From Caldilineaceae bacterium (lineage in GTDB: Bacteria; Chloroflexota; Anaerolineae; Caldilineales; Caldilineaceae), in the NCBI GenBank assembly GCA_022824025.1, contig JAJEBF010000014.1, positions 186,001-250,000 on the forward strand: a stretch of 64,000 bases of DNA. Reading direction: 5' to 3'. Below are positions 8,631-18,009 of the stretch, piece after piece. The notes beneath the pieces are model-generated. The model saw only the letters and a list, made by a program, of their open reading frames with translations, had not been told where the DNA came from and ran no database searches. A program made the translations under genes and the position numbers. Within the stretch, counting starts at the first letter, position 1. Each line of letters opens with the position of its first letter.

Positions 8631-9304
8631 TGACCGCTACCGCTATCGAGCATGGCCCCGAACACGGCCACGCCGCCGACGATCATCACCACGCCGGCGA
8701 ATCCGGCCTGGCAACCTACCTCGAGAACACGCGCCGCAACCGGCTTGGCATGTGGTTGTTCTTCGCCTCGGAAGCCTTCCTCTTCCTCGCCCTGCTGGTT
8801 ACCCGCTTCTACCTCTGGCGCGGCCCCCACGGTGAAGTCGTCCGGCCCGAGTTGGACCAGTTCGCCGGCCTTGTCGTCACCGCCGTTCTCCTGCTCAGCA
8901 GCTACTTCATGAACCGCGCCGAAGTCTCTATCGCCAACGACAAAAGGACCGACTTCCTCACCAGCCTTCTCATTACAGCCTTTCTCGGCACGGCCTTTCT
9001 CGTTGGCGTCGTCGTCTGGGAATGGGGAATGTTCCCCGGCATCGTCAAAGGCCATCTCAAACCGACTGACGGCGTCTTCGGCGCTGTCGTCTTCGGCATG
9101 ACCGGCATGCACGCCCTGCACGTCCTCTCCGGCGTCATCCTGATCCTCAATGTCTGGTGGCTGGGCCGCAAAGGTCACTTCTCCGGCGAACGGCACTGGG
9201 GCGTTGAAGCCTGCGCGATCTACTGGCACTATGTGGACCTCGTGTGGATCTTCTTCTATCCGGCCATCTACCTGATCGGAACGACGATCGACGTGCCCCA
9301 CTGA
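8630..9304 (+). CDS. coxC: cytochrome c oxidase subunit III
   Basis: A 224-residue multi-pass protein with about five to six helices. Family marks include RLGMWLFFASEAFLFLALL near residues 37-55, GMTGMHALHVLSGV near 160, and the C-terminal HYVDLVWIFFYPAIYLIG. The N-terminus is His-rich (HGPEHGHAADDHHHAGE), which may bind metal loosely. Subunit III stabilises proton uptake by subunit I. It begins inside the stop of the subunit IV gene. The start and length are normal for caa3-type enzymes that have the short form. Confidence 0.95.
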   Translation: MTATAIEHGPEHGHAADDHHHAGESGLATYLENTRRNRLGMWLFFASEAFLFLALLVTRFYLWRGPHGEVVRPELDQFAGLVVTAVLLLSSYFMNRAEVSIANDKRTDFLTSLLITAFLGTAFLVGVVVWEWGMFPGIVKGHLKPTDGVFGAVVFGMTGMHALHVLSGVILILNVWWLGRKGHFSGERHWGVEACAIYWHYVDLVWIFFYPAIYLIGTTIDVPH

Positions 9305-9356
9305 TTGAAGCGCCTGCTCGGCGACGTTCGGGCCATACGACCGAACCCAATCACAG

Positions 9357-10292
9357 ATGAACCCGCTAACGAAAGCGCTCCTCCTTTCCTGGGACCTCCG
9401 CCCCGAGGTCCTGGTTCCGTTGCTCCTGCTGGCCGCGCTCCACTTCACCGGTTGGCTGAGACTGCGGCGCCGCAGCGACGGCAGATTCGCCAACCTCTGG
9501 CGCCTTGCTTCCTACACCGGCGGCCTCCTTGCGCTGGCCCTGGCGCTGCTGTCACCAATCGATGTCCTGAGCGGACAACTGTTCTCCGCCCACATGGTCC
9601 AACATCTCCTCCTGATGATGGTCGCGCCGCCCCTCCTGCTCCTGGCAAACCCGTTCCCAACCTTTCTGTGGGCCTTGCCTTCCCGCCTGCGCGCCCCTCT
9701 TTCCGCCGCCTTCCGCCGCTTGACGGCCTGGCTGGCCAGGGACGCCTTCATCAGCCATAGTCTTCTCAAGGCAACCGCCCCGTCCAGCGCCTGGGCAATC
9801 TACGTCCTTGTCTTCTTCGCCTGGCACGACGGCAACGCCTACAGTCTCGCGCTCCGCTTCCCAACTGTCCACCGTCTGGAGCATTTCACATTCGTCGGCG
9901 CGGCCCTGCTCTTCTGGTGGCACGTCACCGGGGCCGCACCCCGTTTCCATCCCAAACCGGCCCAGTGGCTGCGCGTTGCCTACGTTCTGGCCATGATCCC
10001 GCCTAACATGCTGCTTGGCGTTGCCCTATCCTTCGCCGCAACGCCTATCTATCGCTATTACGAGTCAATTCCGCGTCTCTACGGCTTGAGTGTCCTCGAT
10101 GATCAGGTCTGGGGCGGCCTCATCATGTGGATTCCGGGCAGCATGATGTATGTCATCGCCGCGCTGGCCCTGCTGGCCCGCCTCCTGATGACCGCCGAAC
10201 TCAAAGCCCAATCCCGCCGGCCTCATCCCCCCGTGATGCGCCTTCACAATCGCGCTGACGAGAGCCGCCCCACCGTCGCGGCCTGCGGTTAG
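9357..10292 (+). CDS. ctaG: cytochrome c oxidase assembly factor, CtaG (caa3_CtaG) family
   Basis: A 311-residue integral membrane protein with about seven to eight helices. The segment SGQLFSAHMVQHLLLMMVAPPLLLLANP (about 74-101) contains the SxHMxQHxLLMxxAPPLLxxG-type motif of caa3-type CtaG, with the two histidines expected to handle copper. A later histidine is in RLEHFTFVGAALLFWWHVTG. This family is unrelated to the Cox11-type CtaG of proteobacteria. It lies 52 bases after subunit III in the same operon and is probably required to insert CuB. Confidence 0.9.
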   Translation: MNPLTKALLLSWDLRPEVLVPLLLLAALHFTGWLRLRRRSDGRFANLWRLASYTGGLLALALALLSPIDVLSGQLFSAHMVQHLLLMMVAPPLLLLANPFPTFLWALPSRLRAPLSAAFRRLTAWLARDAFISHSLLKATAPSSAWAIYVLVFFAWHDGNAYSLALRFPTVHRLEHFTFVGAALLFWWHVTGAAPRFHPKPAQWLRVAYVLAMIPPNMLLGVALSFAATPIYRYYESIPRLYGLSVLDDQVWGGLIMWIPGSMMYVIAALALLARLLMTAELKAQSRRPHPPVMRLHNRADESRPTVAACG

Positions 10293-10373
10293 CGGCCGCG
10301 GCCCCGCCTTTGGCGGCCCTATCCGTGCCGCCCGATTGCGCAGGCCACAAGTCTGCGATCCCTGGCAAACAAC

Positions 10374-11042
10374 ATGCGTAAGTCACAACATACTGTCCAC
10401 ACACGACTGCTCGCGCTTCTCCTGTTGACCGGCCTCCTCCTGCCAGCCCCCCTGCTCGCCCACGGCGGCGTCGGCCTCCAACACCTCAACAACGTGCCGG
10501 CGGGCCCCTACCGCGTCTACGTCTGGTCCGATCCCGAACCCCCTCAGGTCGGCGAATACCACGTGACCATTGCCATTACCGAAAACATCGAAGGCGACAC
10601 CACCGGCCTCGACGGGGGCCCCGTCCTCGACGCATATATTATCGTTGAGCTCCTGCACCAGGAGAGCGGCGCCACCCTCAGCGCGCAAGCCACCCACGAC
10701 GACGCGCTCAACAAGCTTTTCTACGAAGCTTCCTTCGAGCCCGCGAAAAAGGGAAGCTGGGCAATTCAGGTTCGCATCGCCTCGCCCGGCTGTGGACCAG
10801 CCGGCGCCGCCCAGCAGCCCGCGTCCTCTGACTCTCCCTGTGAACCACCGCAGGTTGTCAGCTTTCAGGATGAGATTCTGCCCAAAACCTTTCCGTGGCA
10901 GGCCGTTCTCGGCGGCCTTCTCTCCCTTCTCCTGATGGCTGGCGCGGCGCTGCTCTATTTGTTGACCAGGCCACCGGCGCCAGCCGAAAGTCCCGCTCCG
11001 GGCAATGAGCATCAACCCGCCCCCGCCGGAGGCAGCTCGTAA
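10374..11042 (+). CDS. exported, membrane-anchored protein with YtkA/FixH-like beta domain
   Basis: The 222-residue protein has an N-terminal signal peptide (RLLALLLLTGLLLPAPLLAHGG), a beta-rich outer domain of about 140 residues, and a C-terminal helix (about 178-198, AVLGGLLSLLLMAGAALLYLL) followed by a short Pro-rich tail. After cleavage the mature protein would begin close to HGGVGLQHL. The pattern ...GPYRVYVWSDPEPPQVGEYHVTIAITE... resembles YtkA-like domains, which occur near copper-handling and oxidase genes; this match is by eye. Its position between ctaG and surf1, sharing one base with surf1, suggests a role in oxidase assembly or copper delivery. Confidence 0.6.
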   Translation: MRKSQHTVHTRLLALLLLTGLLLPAPLLAHGGVGLQHLNNVPAGPYRVYVWSDPEPPQVGEYHVTIAITENIEGDTTGLDGGPVLDAYIIVELLHQESGATLSAQATHDDALNKLFYEASFEPAKKGSWAIQVRIASPGCGPAGAAQQPASSDSPCEPPQVVSFQDEILPKTFPWQAVLGGLLSLLLMAGAALLYLLTRPPAPAESPAPGNEHQPAPAGGSS

Positions 11043-11893
11043 TGGCCCGGCTGCCCGATGCACCCGCGGCGCAGCGGCCTCCGGGCGCGGCCGAAGCCGC
11101 CCTGTTTGCCCGTGAAACGGCAGCCACTCTCGCGCTCCTCTTCAGCCGCCGCCGGATCCTGCCGACCCTTGTCATTCTTCTGGCCATGGCCGCGATGGCC
11201 GCGCTCGGCCTGTGGCAGCTCGACCGTCTCGAACAGAGGCGGGCCTTCAACCAGCAGCGCCGCGTCGCCCTCGCCGCGCCCCCCATACAGCTCTCCGTCG
11301 CGCCTCTGCCCCCGGGAGATCTCCGCGACCGCCAGGCCGTCGCAACTGGCGAATTCGACTACTCCCGCCAGGTCGCCATCCGCAATCAGAGCTATGCCGG
11401 CCAGCCCGGCTACCATCTCGTAACGCCCCTTCGCATCGCCGGCGCCGAAAAGGCCGTCCTGGTCAACCGCGGCTGGATCCCGCATGGCGAGGCCAATCCA
11501 GCCACATGGCGTGTCTTCGACGAACAACAGAACGGCCCGCAGTTCGGAGTCCTGCAACCCACCCGTCGCCGGCCCGATGGCGCAATCTCCGCCGTCCCGG
11601 CAGACACGCAAATCGGTTGGTACCGACTCGATGTCGAGGCCATCGATCAGACCTTGCCCTACAACCTGCTTCCTGTCGTCCTGCAGCTGACGCCTGCCGG
11701 CAGTGAGGGCGCTGGTTTCGGACACCCCCGCGCCGGAGCCGATTCAACTTCTCTTCCTCATCGCATCGAACCCGACCTGTCCTTTTCCGAGGGCAACCAT
11801 CTCAGCTACGCGCTCCAATGGTTCGGCTTTGCCATCATCGCCGCCGTCGTATATGTCTCCATCGTCCGGCGGTCCGAAGCCCGCGACACGTGA
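11042..11893 (+). CDS. SURF1 family cytochrome oxidase biogenesis protein
   Basis: A 283-residue protein with the SURF1 topology: an N-terminal helix (about 40-60, LPTLVILLAMAAMAALGLWQL) and a C-terminal helix (about 258-275, LQWFGFAIIAAVVYVSIV) around an outer domain. Family signatures are GLWQLDRLEQRR, then GYHLVTPL..., VLVNRGWIP, and YALQWFGFA near the end. SURF1 helps place heme a into subunit I. Its ATG overlaps the previous stop codon by one base, so it belongs to the oxidase operon. Confidence 0.93.
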   Translation: MARLPDAPAAQRPPGAAEAALFARETAATLALLFSRRRILPTLVILLAMAAMAALGLWQLDRLEQRRAFNQQRRVALAAPPIQLSVAPLPPGDLRDRQAVATGEFDYSRQVAIRNQSYAGQPGYHLVTPLRIAGAEKAVLVNRGWIPHGEANPATWRVFDEQQNGPQFGVLQPTRRRPDGAISAVPADTQIGWYRLDVEAIDQTLPYNLLPVVLQLTPAGSEGAGFGHPRAGADSTSLPHRIEPDLSFSEGNHLSYALQWFGFAIIAAVVYVSIVRRSEARDT

Positions 11894-12025
11894 GTTCAAA
11901 CACATGCAACCTTGCCCGCCGAGCCGGTCTCCGCGGATCAACGCGCCATCGCTACCCTTGGAATACGACATGCGCCCCCAGATTGATTCCCAATTCCGCT
12001 TAACGATTCAGTCCAGGGGTCCAGC

Positions 12026-13243
12026 ATGAGCAGCCAGCGCAAACTGCTCGTCGCTGCCATCATCTCGGCCTCCCTGGCCGTGATGATCAGCTCCGGCATC
12101 CGTTCCAGCTTCGGCCTTTTTCTCACGCCCATCACCGCAGCGCTGGGAACCGGGCGCGAAAACCTGAGCATCGCATTCGCCGTCAACAATCTGTTGTTCG
12201 GCCTCCCCCTGATTGGCCTCCTCTCCGACCGCTTCGGTCCGCGGCAGGTTGTAATCGCCGGGTCGGCCATGTACGCCGCCGGCCTGCTGCTCGTAACTCT
12301 CGTCACCACGACGATGGGCCTGTCTCTCTCCTTCGGACTGCTCGTCGGCCTCGGAATGAACGCCACCTCATTTGTCGTCGTCTTGGGCGCGGTGGCCCAA
12401 CTGGTCCCTGAAGAGCAGCGCAGCCGCGTTTTCGGCATCATCACCGCGATGGGTTCCGCAGGCATGTTCGTGGTGCCGCCCCTGGCCCAGCTTCTCCTTT
12501 CGAATCTCGGCTGGCAGGGGGCGCTCTACGCCCTCGCCGCCGTCCCCGCCGTCGTCGCGCTGATGGCATTCGGTCTCCCCCGTCGTTCGGGCAACCGGCA
12601 GGACAACGCGCATACACCGCAGGTCGACGAGCCTTTCCGCGATGTTCTGCAGAGAGCCTTCCGCCACCGCGGTTTCCTGCTTCTGACGACCGGCTTCTTC
12701 GTCTGCGGCTTCCACGTCGCTTTCATCAGCGCCCACATGCCCGCCTTCCTCGGCGACCATGGGCTGCCCGAATTCGTCGCCGCCGGCGCGATCGCGCTCG
12801 TAGGCGCATTCAACATTCTCGGCTCCATGACGTTCGGCTGGCTTGGCGACCGCTTCTCCCGCAAAAAGATGCTGAGCCTCATCTACCTTGGCCGCGCCGT
12901 CGTTATCCTCATCTTCCTGCTAACACCGGTCACACGCGCCTCCGCCTTCGTTTTCGGCGGTTCAATCGGTTTCCTCTGGCTCGCCACTGTGCCGCTGACT
13001 AGCGGTTCGGTTGCCCATTTCTTCGGGGCGCGTTACCTTTCAACCCTCTACGGCATCACCTTCTTCAGCCATCAGATCGGCGCCTTTATCGGCGTCTGGC
13101 TGGGAGGACGCGTCTACGATGTCACCGGCTCCTACACGCCGCTCTGGATCGCGGGCATCGCGCTTGGCATCTTCGCCGCGCTCGTTCACCTGCCGATTCC
13201 TGAACGCGCCGAACTCTCATCCGCCCCTGCCGCAGCCAATTGA
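12026..13243 (+). CDS. MFS transporter (OFA/monocarboxylate-like)
   Basis: A 405-residue protein with about twelve hydrophobic helices and a loop near residue 190. The cytoplasmic loop between helices 2 and 3 carries LSDRFGPRQVV (MFS motif GxLxDRxGxRxv), and the second half repeats it as GWLGDRFSRKKML. The ISSGIRSSFGLFLTPI segment at the start is like proteins of the oxalate/formate and monocarboxylate carrier group. Substrate is unknown; the following hydrolase and dehydrogenase genes suggest an organic acid or sugar derivative. It starts 132 bases after surf1. Confidence 0.85.
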   Translation: MSSQRKLLVAAIISASLAVMISSGIRSSFGLFLTPITAALGTGRENLSIAFAVNNLLFGLPLIGLLSDRFGPRQVVIAGSAMYAAGLLLVTLVTTTMGLSLSFGLLVGLGMNATSFVVVLGAVAQLVPEEQRSRVFGIITAMGSAGMFVVPPLAQLLLSNLGWQGALYALAAVPAVVALMAFGLPRRSGNRQDNAHTPQVDEPFRDVLQRAFRHRGFLLLTTGFFVCGFHVAFISAHMPAFLGDHGLPEFVAAGAIALVGAFNILGSMTFGWLGDRFSRKKMLSLIYLGRAVVILIFLLTPVTRASAFVFGGSIGFLWLATVPLTSGSVAHFFGARYLSTLYGITFFSHQIGAFIGVWLGGRVYDVTGSYTPLWIAGIALGIFAALVHLPIPERAELSSAPAAAN

Positions 13244-13334
13244 GCTGCGCCGCCTGGAGACCTCCCTTCCGCTGACCTGGAACCAAGACGATTTCAGCAG
13301 TTCACTCGCCGAAACAATGAAACAAGGAAGCCAC

Positions 13335-14603
13335 ATGTCGACAACGCAACCTCAACGAGCCGGATTCTCAGTTCATCGCCTCTCCCGCGTGGACAACCTG
13401 CTGCAACGCTACGTAGAAGGCGGCTACCTGGCAGGGGCCATCGGCCTCATCTACCGCAAGGGCCAAATCGCATACAAAAACGCCTTCGGCCATCGCGACC
13501 TCGAGGCCGATCTTCCCATGACTGAGGATACAATCTTCCGCATCTACTCCATGACAAAACCGATCACCTCTGTGGCAGTTCTGATGCTTTTCGAGGACGG
13601 TCACTTTCTTCTCGATGATCCCATCGAATCTTATCTGCCGGAATTCGCCGGCGTACAGGTCTGCGCCGGCGACCTCGCCAACCTCGTCCCTCCTATTCGG
13701 CCCCCTTCAATCAAAGACCTCCTGATGCACACCGCCGGCCTCAGCTACGGCTGGGGCGACGACTCTCCCGTCGAAAAACTCTACGGCCAGAACATCGGCA
13801 ATGTTGAACGCCTAACTCTGGAAGCCTTCGTCAGGAAACTTGCCCCGCTGCCCCTGCTATACCATCCCGGCACGCGCTGGCGCTACAGCCGCGCCACAGA
13901 CGTCCTCGGCCGCCTGATCGAAGTGATCTCCGGCCAAACGCTCGCGGATTTCTTTCAAAAGGAGATTTTCCAACCGCTCGCCATGCCCGATACCGGCTTC
14001 CACGTCCCAGCAGAGTCGGTTGACCGCTTTGCCGCCTGTTACAGCCCGCCCGGCGGCTTCAACTTCGGTGCCGATCTCGCCAACAGGGCAAACAGGAGAC
14101 CCGGCCATCGCGACGCGCATCAGGAACCCGCCGCGGGGTCGATTTCACTCTATGACGCCCCGGCTAAGAGCCTCTATACCCGGCCGCCGAACTTTCTATC
14201 CGGGGGCGGCGGTCTCGTCTCCACCCTCACCGACTACCTGCGCTTCACCCAAATGCTGCTCAATGAAGGTGTCCTGGACGGAACACGCCTTCTCGGCCCC
14301 AAAACCGTTCAACTGATGCGCGCCAACCATCTGCCGCCCGACCTCGTTCCCATCGAAATCGGCGGCGGGCCCCGCGCCGGCCACGGCTTCGGCCTTGGCA
14401 TGAGCGCCCTGGTCGATCCACATGCCTTCGGCTTCCCCGGCAGCGCCGGCATCTATGGTTGGGGCGGTCTGGCCACGACTCGATTCTGGATCGACCCGCT
14501 GGAAGACATGGCCGCCCTGTTCATGACCCAACTCATTCCCTCCGACTACTACTCAATCGAACGGGAATTTACTCTGGCCGTCTATCAAGCGCTCGTCGTC
14601 TGA
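13335..14603 (+). CDS. serine hydrolase, beta-lactamase/class C-like (first of tandem pair)
   Basis: A 422-residue protein of the beta-lactamase-related (PF00144-type) group. The nucleophile motif S-x-x-K is SMTK near residue 74. WRYSRATDVLGRLIE has the Tyr-x-x region of the second motif, and HTAGLSYGWG is a common family segment. There is no signal peptide, so a cytoplasmic esterase or amidase is more likely than a secreted beta-lactamase. The start is the ATG with AAGGAAG upstream; the frame is open further left but overlaps the MFS gene. The next gene is a close paralog. Confidence 0.88.
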   Translation: MSTTQPQRAGFSVHRLSRVDNLLQRYVEGGYLAGAIGLIYRKGQIAYKNAFGHRDLEADLPMTEDTIFRIYSMTKPITSVAVLMLFEDGHFLLDDPIESYLPEFAGVQVCAGDLANLVPPIRPPSIKDLLMHTAGLSYGWGDDSPVEKLYGQNIGNVERLTLEAFVRKLAPLPLLYHPGTRWRYSRATDVLGRLIEVISGQTLADFFQKEIFQPLAMPDTGFHVPAESVDRFAACYSPPGGFNFGADLANRANRRPGHRDAHQEPAAGSISLYDAPAKSLYTRPPNFLSGGGGLVSTLTDYLRFTQMLLNEGVLDGTRLLGPKTVQLMRANHLPPDLVPIEIGGGPRAGHGFGLGMSALVDPHAFGFPGSAGIYGWGGLATTRFWIDPLEDMAALFMTQLIPSDYYSIEREFTLAVYQALVV

Positions 14604-14686
14604 GCTGAAAGACTACGGCCGTTCACTCACAGTCCGGCATCAGCGCGCCCGTGCGCCCGGACCCCATACAAACTCAAGGAATCTCA

Positions 14687-15928
14687 ATGACTACCAATCA
14701 AACGCAACGAGCCGGCTTCTCTGTCCAACGCCTCTCCCGTATCGACAGCCTGCTTGAACGCTACGTCACTGAAGGAAAACTTGCCGGTGTCCTCGGGCTG
14801 GTCTGTCGCAACGGCGAAACCGCCTACTGCAACGCCTTCGGCCATCGCGAACTCGAGGCTGGGCAGCCCATGACCGAAGATACAATCTTCCGTATCTACT
14901 CAATGACCAAACCGATCACCGCCGTCGCCGCCCTCATGCTGTTCGAGGATGGCCGTTTCCTCCTCGACGACCCGGTGGCCGACTACCTGCCTGAATTCTC
15001 TGATGCCCAGGTCTGCGTTGGCGACCTCGACAATCTTGTGCAGCCGCAGCGCCCCCCGTCCGTCAAAGACCTCTTCATGCACACTGCCGGCCTGAGCTAC
15101 GGATGGGGCCAGGACTCCCCCGTCGAAAACCTGTATCGCCAGACCTTTGGCGAACGCCAGCAGCTGTCCCTGGAGAAATTCGTGCACAGCCTCGCGTCGC
15201 TGCCCCTGCTTTACCACCCCGGCGCCCGCTGGCGCTACAGCTATGCCACCGACGTCCTCGGACGCCTCGTCGAGGTGGTCTCCGGCAAATCGCTCGACGA
15301 TTTCTTCCGCCAGGAGATTTTCACGCCCCTCGCCATGGATGACACAGACTTCCATGTCCACGCCGACTCCGTAGACCGGTTCTCCGCCTGCTACTGTCCG
15401 CCTGGCGGCTTCACCCTCGGCAGCGATACATCACCCGACGAAAAACCACACGACAACGGATCCGCCATCGCCCTCCACGAAGCCTCTCGCGACAGCCGTT
15501 TCACCCGGCCCCCCGCATTTCTCTCCGGCGGCGGCGGTCTCGTCTCCACCCTCGGCGACTACCAGCGCTTCTGCCAGATGCTCCTCAACGGCGGCGCCCT
15601 CGACGGCAACAGGCTTCTCGGACCCAAGACCGTCGAGCTGATGCGCGCCAACCATCTGCCGCCCAGCCTGATTCCAATCGGGATCGGCGACAATGTGGAC
15701 GCAGGCTACGGCTTCGGCCTGGGCGTAAGTGTGCTCATGGATCTTCCCGCCACCAGCACACCCGGCAGCGTCGGGAACTACGCCTGGGGCGGCGCCGCCT
15801 CCACCCAATTCTGGATCGATCCCGTCGAGAACATGATCGGAATCTTCATGACCCAATTCATGCCCGCCGGTCACTACCCCATCGCTCGCGAATTCCGTGT
15901 CGCCGCCTACCAGGCTCTGATCGACTGA
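14687..15928 (+). CDS. serine hydrolase, beta-lactamase/class C-like (second of tandem pair)
   Basis: A 413-residue paralog of the preceding gene; large blocks are identical or nearly so (for example EDTIFRIYSMTKPIT, HTAGLSYGWG, ELMRANHLPP). SMTK supplies the Ser-Lys catalytic pair. The region between the catalytic half and the C-terminal lobe (about residues 245-275) differs most, which would be where substrate choice diverges. AAGGA six bases before the ATG at 14687 fixes the start; a GTG at 14651 is the longer option. No signal peptide. Confidence 0.88.
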   Translation: MTTNQTQRAGFSVQRLSRIDSLLERYVTEGKLAGVLGLVCRNGETAYCNAFGHRELEAGQPMTEDTIFRIYSMTKPITAVAALMLFEDGRFLLDDPVADYLPEFSDAQVCVGDLDNLVQPQRPPSVKDLFMHTAGLSYGWGQDSPVENLYRQTFGERQQLSLEKFVHSLASLPLLYHPGARWRYSYATDVLGRLVEVVSGKSLDDFFRQEIFTPLAMDDTDFHVHADSVDRFSACYCPPGGFTLGSDTSPDEKPHDNGSAIALHEASRDSRFTRPPAFLSGGGGLVSTLGDYQRFCQMLLNGGALDGNRLLGPKTVELMRANHLPPSLIPIGIGDNVDAGYGFGLGVSVLMDLPATSTPGSVGNYAWGGAASTQFWIDPVENMIGIFMTQFMPAGHYPIAREFRVAAYQALID

Positions 15929-15953
15929 ACCCCGACAACCGCCGGAGCTTCAT

Positions 15954-17039
15954 ATGCCCATCCGCAAGGAGCCGCGCCTGCTTCGCATAGCCGTCGTCGG
16001 CGCCGGACCAATCGCCCAGATCGCCCATCTGGAGTCCTGCCGCAAAGGACGCAATACCCAGTTATACGCCCTCTGCGAAGCCGCGCCCGATCTCCTGGCC
16101 CGCGTCGCCGCCATCCATCGGCCCCAGCGCAGCTTCACACGCTATGCCGACATGCTGGCCGATCCCCAGGTCGAGGCCGTCATCGTCGCCGCGGCCGATC
16201 AGTTCCACGTCGACCTTGCCGTCCAGGCCCTGAGAGCCTCCAAACATGTCCTGGTCGAAAAGCCCATGGGCGTCACTGTCGAGGAGTGCGAACGGCTGCG
16301 CGACGAAGCCGTCGCCTCCCAGCTCACCCTCCAGGTTGGCCACAACCGCCGTTTCGATCCAGGCGTCATCCACGCCCGCCGCTTCATTCAGGACAGAATC
16401 GGCGGCCTCATGTCCGCCCAGCTCTGGTACTACGACTCCGTCCATCGCTACACCATGACCGACGCGCTCCAGCCGCTCGTCGAGTCCAGCGCCGACGCCC
16501 TCCGCCCACCCGGCGCCCCCAAAGCTGACCGCCGCCGCTATCTCATGCTGGCCCACGGCAGCCATCTGACCGATACCACACGCTTCCTCGCAAAGAGCGA
16601 AATCGTGCAAGTGCGCGCCCGCTACCTGCACCGCTTCGACCGTCACTGCTGGTTCGTAGACGTCGCCTTCGCCGACGGCAGCCTCGGCAATCTGGAGCTG
16701 ACCATCACCGTCGCCGGCGACTTCGAAGAGGGTTTCCGCATCCAGGGCGAACATGGCAGCGTCCGCGGCCGCCTGCCCCTCTCCTGGTACCATAAGACCG
16801 GCGCGGTAGAGTGCTTCTCCACAGAGGACGACCTCTACACTCGCCCGCTCGGCCAGGATGGCCACGGCTACCGCCAGCAGCTCGAAGGCTGGGCCGACAC
16901 CATCCTCCATGGCAAGCCCCAATTGGGCGCCACCGTCCACGACGGCCTCGCTTCCATGCGCGCCATGGCCGCCATCGCCCGCTCTGCTGCCAGCGGTGGC
17001 GGTTGGGTTGAACTCGAAACAGTCAAAGGAGGAGTCTGA
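15954..17039 (+). CDS. Gfo/Idh/MocA family NAD(P)-dependent oxidoreductase
   Basis: A 361-residue protein with an N-terminal Rossmann fold (IAVVGAGPIAQIAHL near residue 12) and the family's EKP motif (HVLVEKPMG near residue 100), whose Lys takes part in catalysis. HNRRFDPGV follows and the C-terminal alpha/beta domain binds the sugar. Such enzymes oxidise or epimerise sugars, inositols or their derivatives. GGAG stands seven bases before the ATG. The stop codon is directly followed by the ATG of the isomerase gene, so both are likely to act on one substrate. Confidence 0.92.
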   Translation: MPIRKEPRLLRIAVVGAGPIAQIAHLESCRKGRNTQLYALCEAAPDLLARVAAIHRPQRSFTRYADMLADPQVEAVIVAAADQFHVDLAVQALRASKHVLVEKPMGVTVEECERLRDEAVASQLTLQVGHNRRFDPGVIHARRFIQDRIGGLMSAQLWYYDSVHRYTMTDALQPLVESSADALRPPGAPKADRRRYLMLAHGSHLTDTTRFLAKSEIVQVRARYLHRFDRHCWFVDVAFADGSLGNLELTITVAGDFEEGFRIQGEHGSVRGRLPLSWYHKTGAVECFSTEDDLYTRPLGQDGHGYRQQLEGWADTILHGKPQLGATVHDGLASMRAMAAIARSAASGGGWVELETVKGGV

Positions 17040-17876
17040 ATGGAAATCGGGATCTTCGCGCGTACCTTCGAAGCCCCTTCGTTGGCAGGCGTCCTCGACG
17101 CAGTCACCCAGCACGGCATCCGCCGCTTCCAACTGAACATCAGCTCCATGGGGGGCGCCGACATGCCCGACGGGCTGAATGCCGCGGCCTGCCGCAGAGC
17201 CCGCCAGGAAATCGACGCCCGCAACATCAGCGTCGCCTCCCTCTCCGCCACCTACAACATGATCCATCCGGACCCGTCCGCCCGCGCCCGGGGCATCAGC
17301 CGCCTCGCCCTCCTCGCCTCGCACGCCGCCGAGCTCGGCACAGACCTCCTCACACTCTGCACCGGCACCCGCAACCCGCATAACATGTGGCAGGACCACC
17401 CCCAAAACAGCTCGCCCGAAGCCTGGTCCGATCTCCTGGCCGCCATGGAACAAGCGCTCGCCCTCGCCGAAGAACACGACGTCCGTCTCGGCATCGAACC
17501 CGAAGTGTCAAACGTCGTCAGCTCTCCCGCCAAAGCCCGCAAACTGTTGGACACCATGCGCTCCGACAGACTCACCATCGTCATGGACGGCGCCAATGTC
17601 TTTCCGGCAGGGACCATCCACCGCCAGCGCGAAATTCTCGAAGAAGCCTTCCAACTGCTTGGCGACCGCATCGCCCTCGCCCACGCCAAAGACCTCAGCC
17701 GCGATGGCGAAGCGGGACACGAAGCCGCCGGCGCCGGCCTGCTCGATTACGACTACTACCTGCGCCTCCTCCGCCTAAGCGGCTACACCGGCGCTCTCGT
17801 GCTCCACAGCCTCACCCCGGCGCAAGTGCCCGGCTGCGTTCGCTTCCTGCAGGAGAAACTGCAAAGGCTTCCGTGA
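17040..17876 (+). CDS. sugar phosphate isomerase/epimerase (AP endonuclease 2-like TIM barrel)
   Basis: A 278-residue TIM-barrel protein. Metal-ligand positions of the family appear in LGIEPEVSNVVSSP (Glu), IVMDGANVF (Asp) and IALAHAKDL (His), and the last strand ends with ALVLHSL. It opens with EIGIFARTFEAP. Members isomerise or epimerise keto sugars and inositol derivatives. It begins immediately after the oxidoreductase stop, with GGAGG of that gene's end as ribosome site (AAAGGAGGAGTCTGA), so expression is coupled. The exact substrate cannot be read from sequence. Confidence 0.88.
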   Translation: MEIGIFARTFEAPSLAGVLDAVTQHGIRRFQLNISSMGGADMPDGLNAAACRRARQEIDARNISVASLSATYNMIHPDPSARARGISRLALLASHAAELGTDLLTLCTGTRNPHNMWQDHPQNSSPEAWSDLLAAMEQALALAEEHDVRLGIEPEVSNVVSSPAKARKLLDTMRSDRLTIVMDGANVFPAGTIHRQREILEEAFQLLGDRIALAHAKDLSRDGEAGHEAAGAGLLDYDYYLRLLRLSGYTGALVLHSLTPAQVPGCVRFLQEKLQRLP

Positions 17877-18009
17877 CTTTGGACATTGCAGGACTCGCTG
17901 TTCTGAAATCCCTTGCTGGAAGATTGCACAGCCATCCTGATCGCCCGTATGCTGCAGCCAACAAACTGCCGACCGAACGCCTACACCAGGGAAAGCAGGG
18001 AAACGCGCC

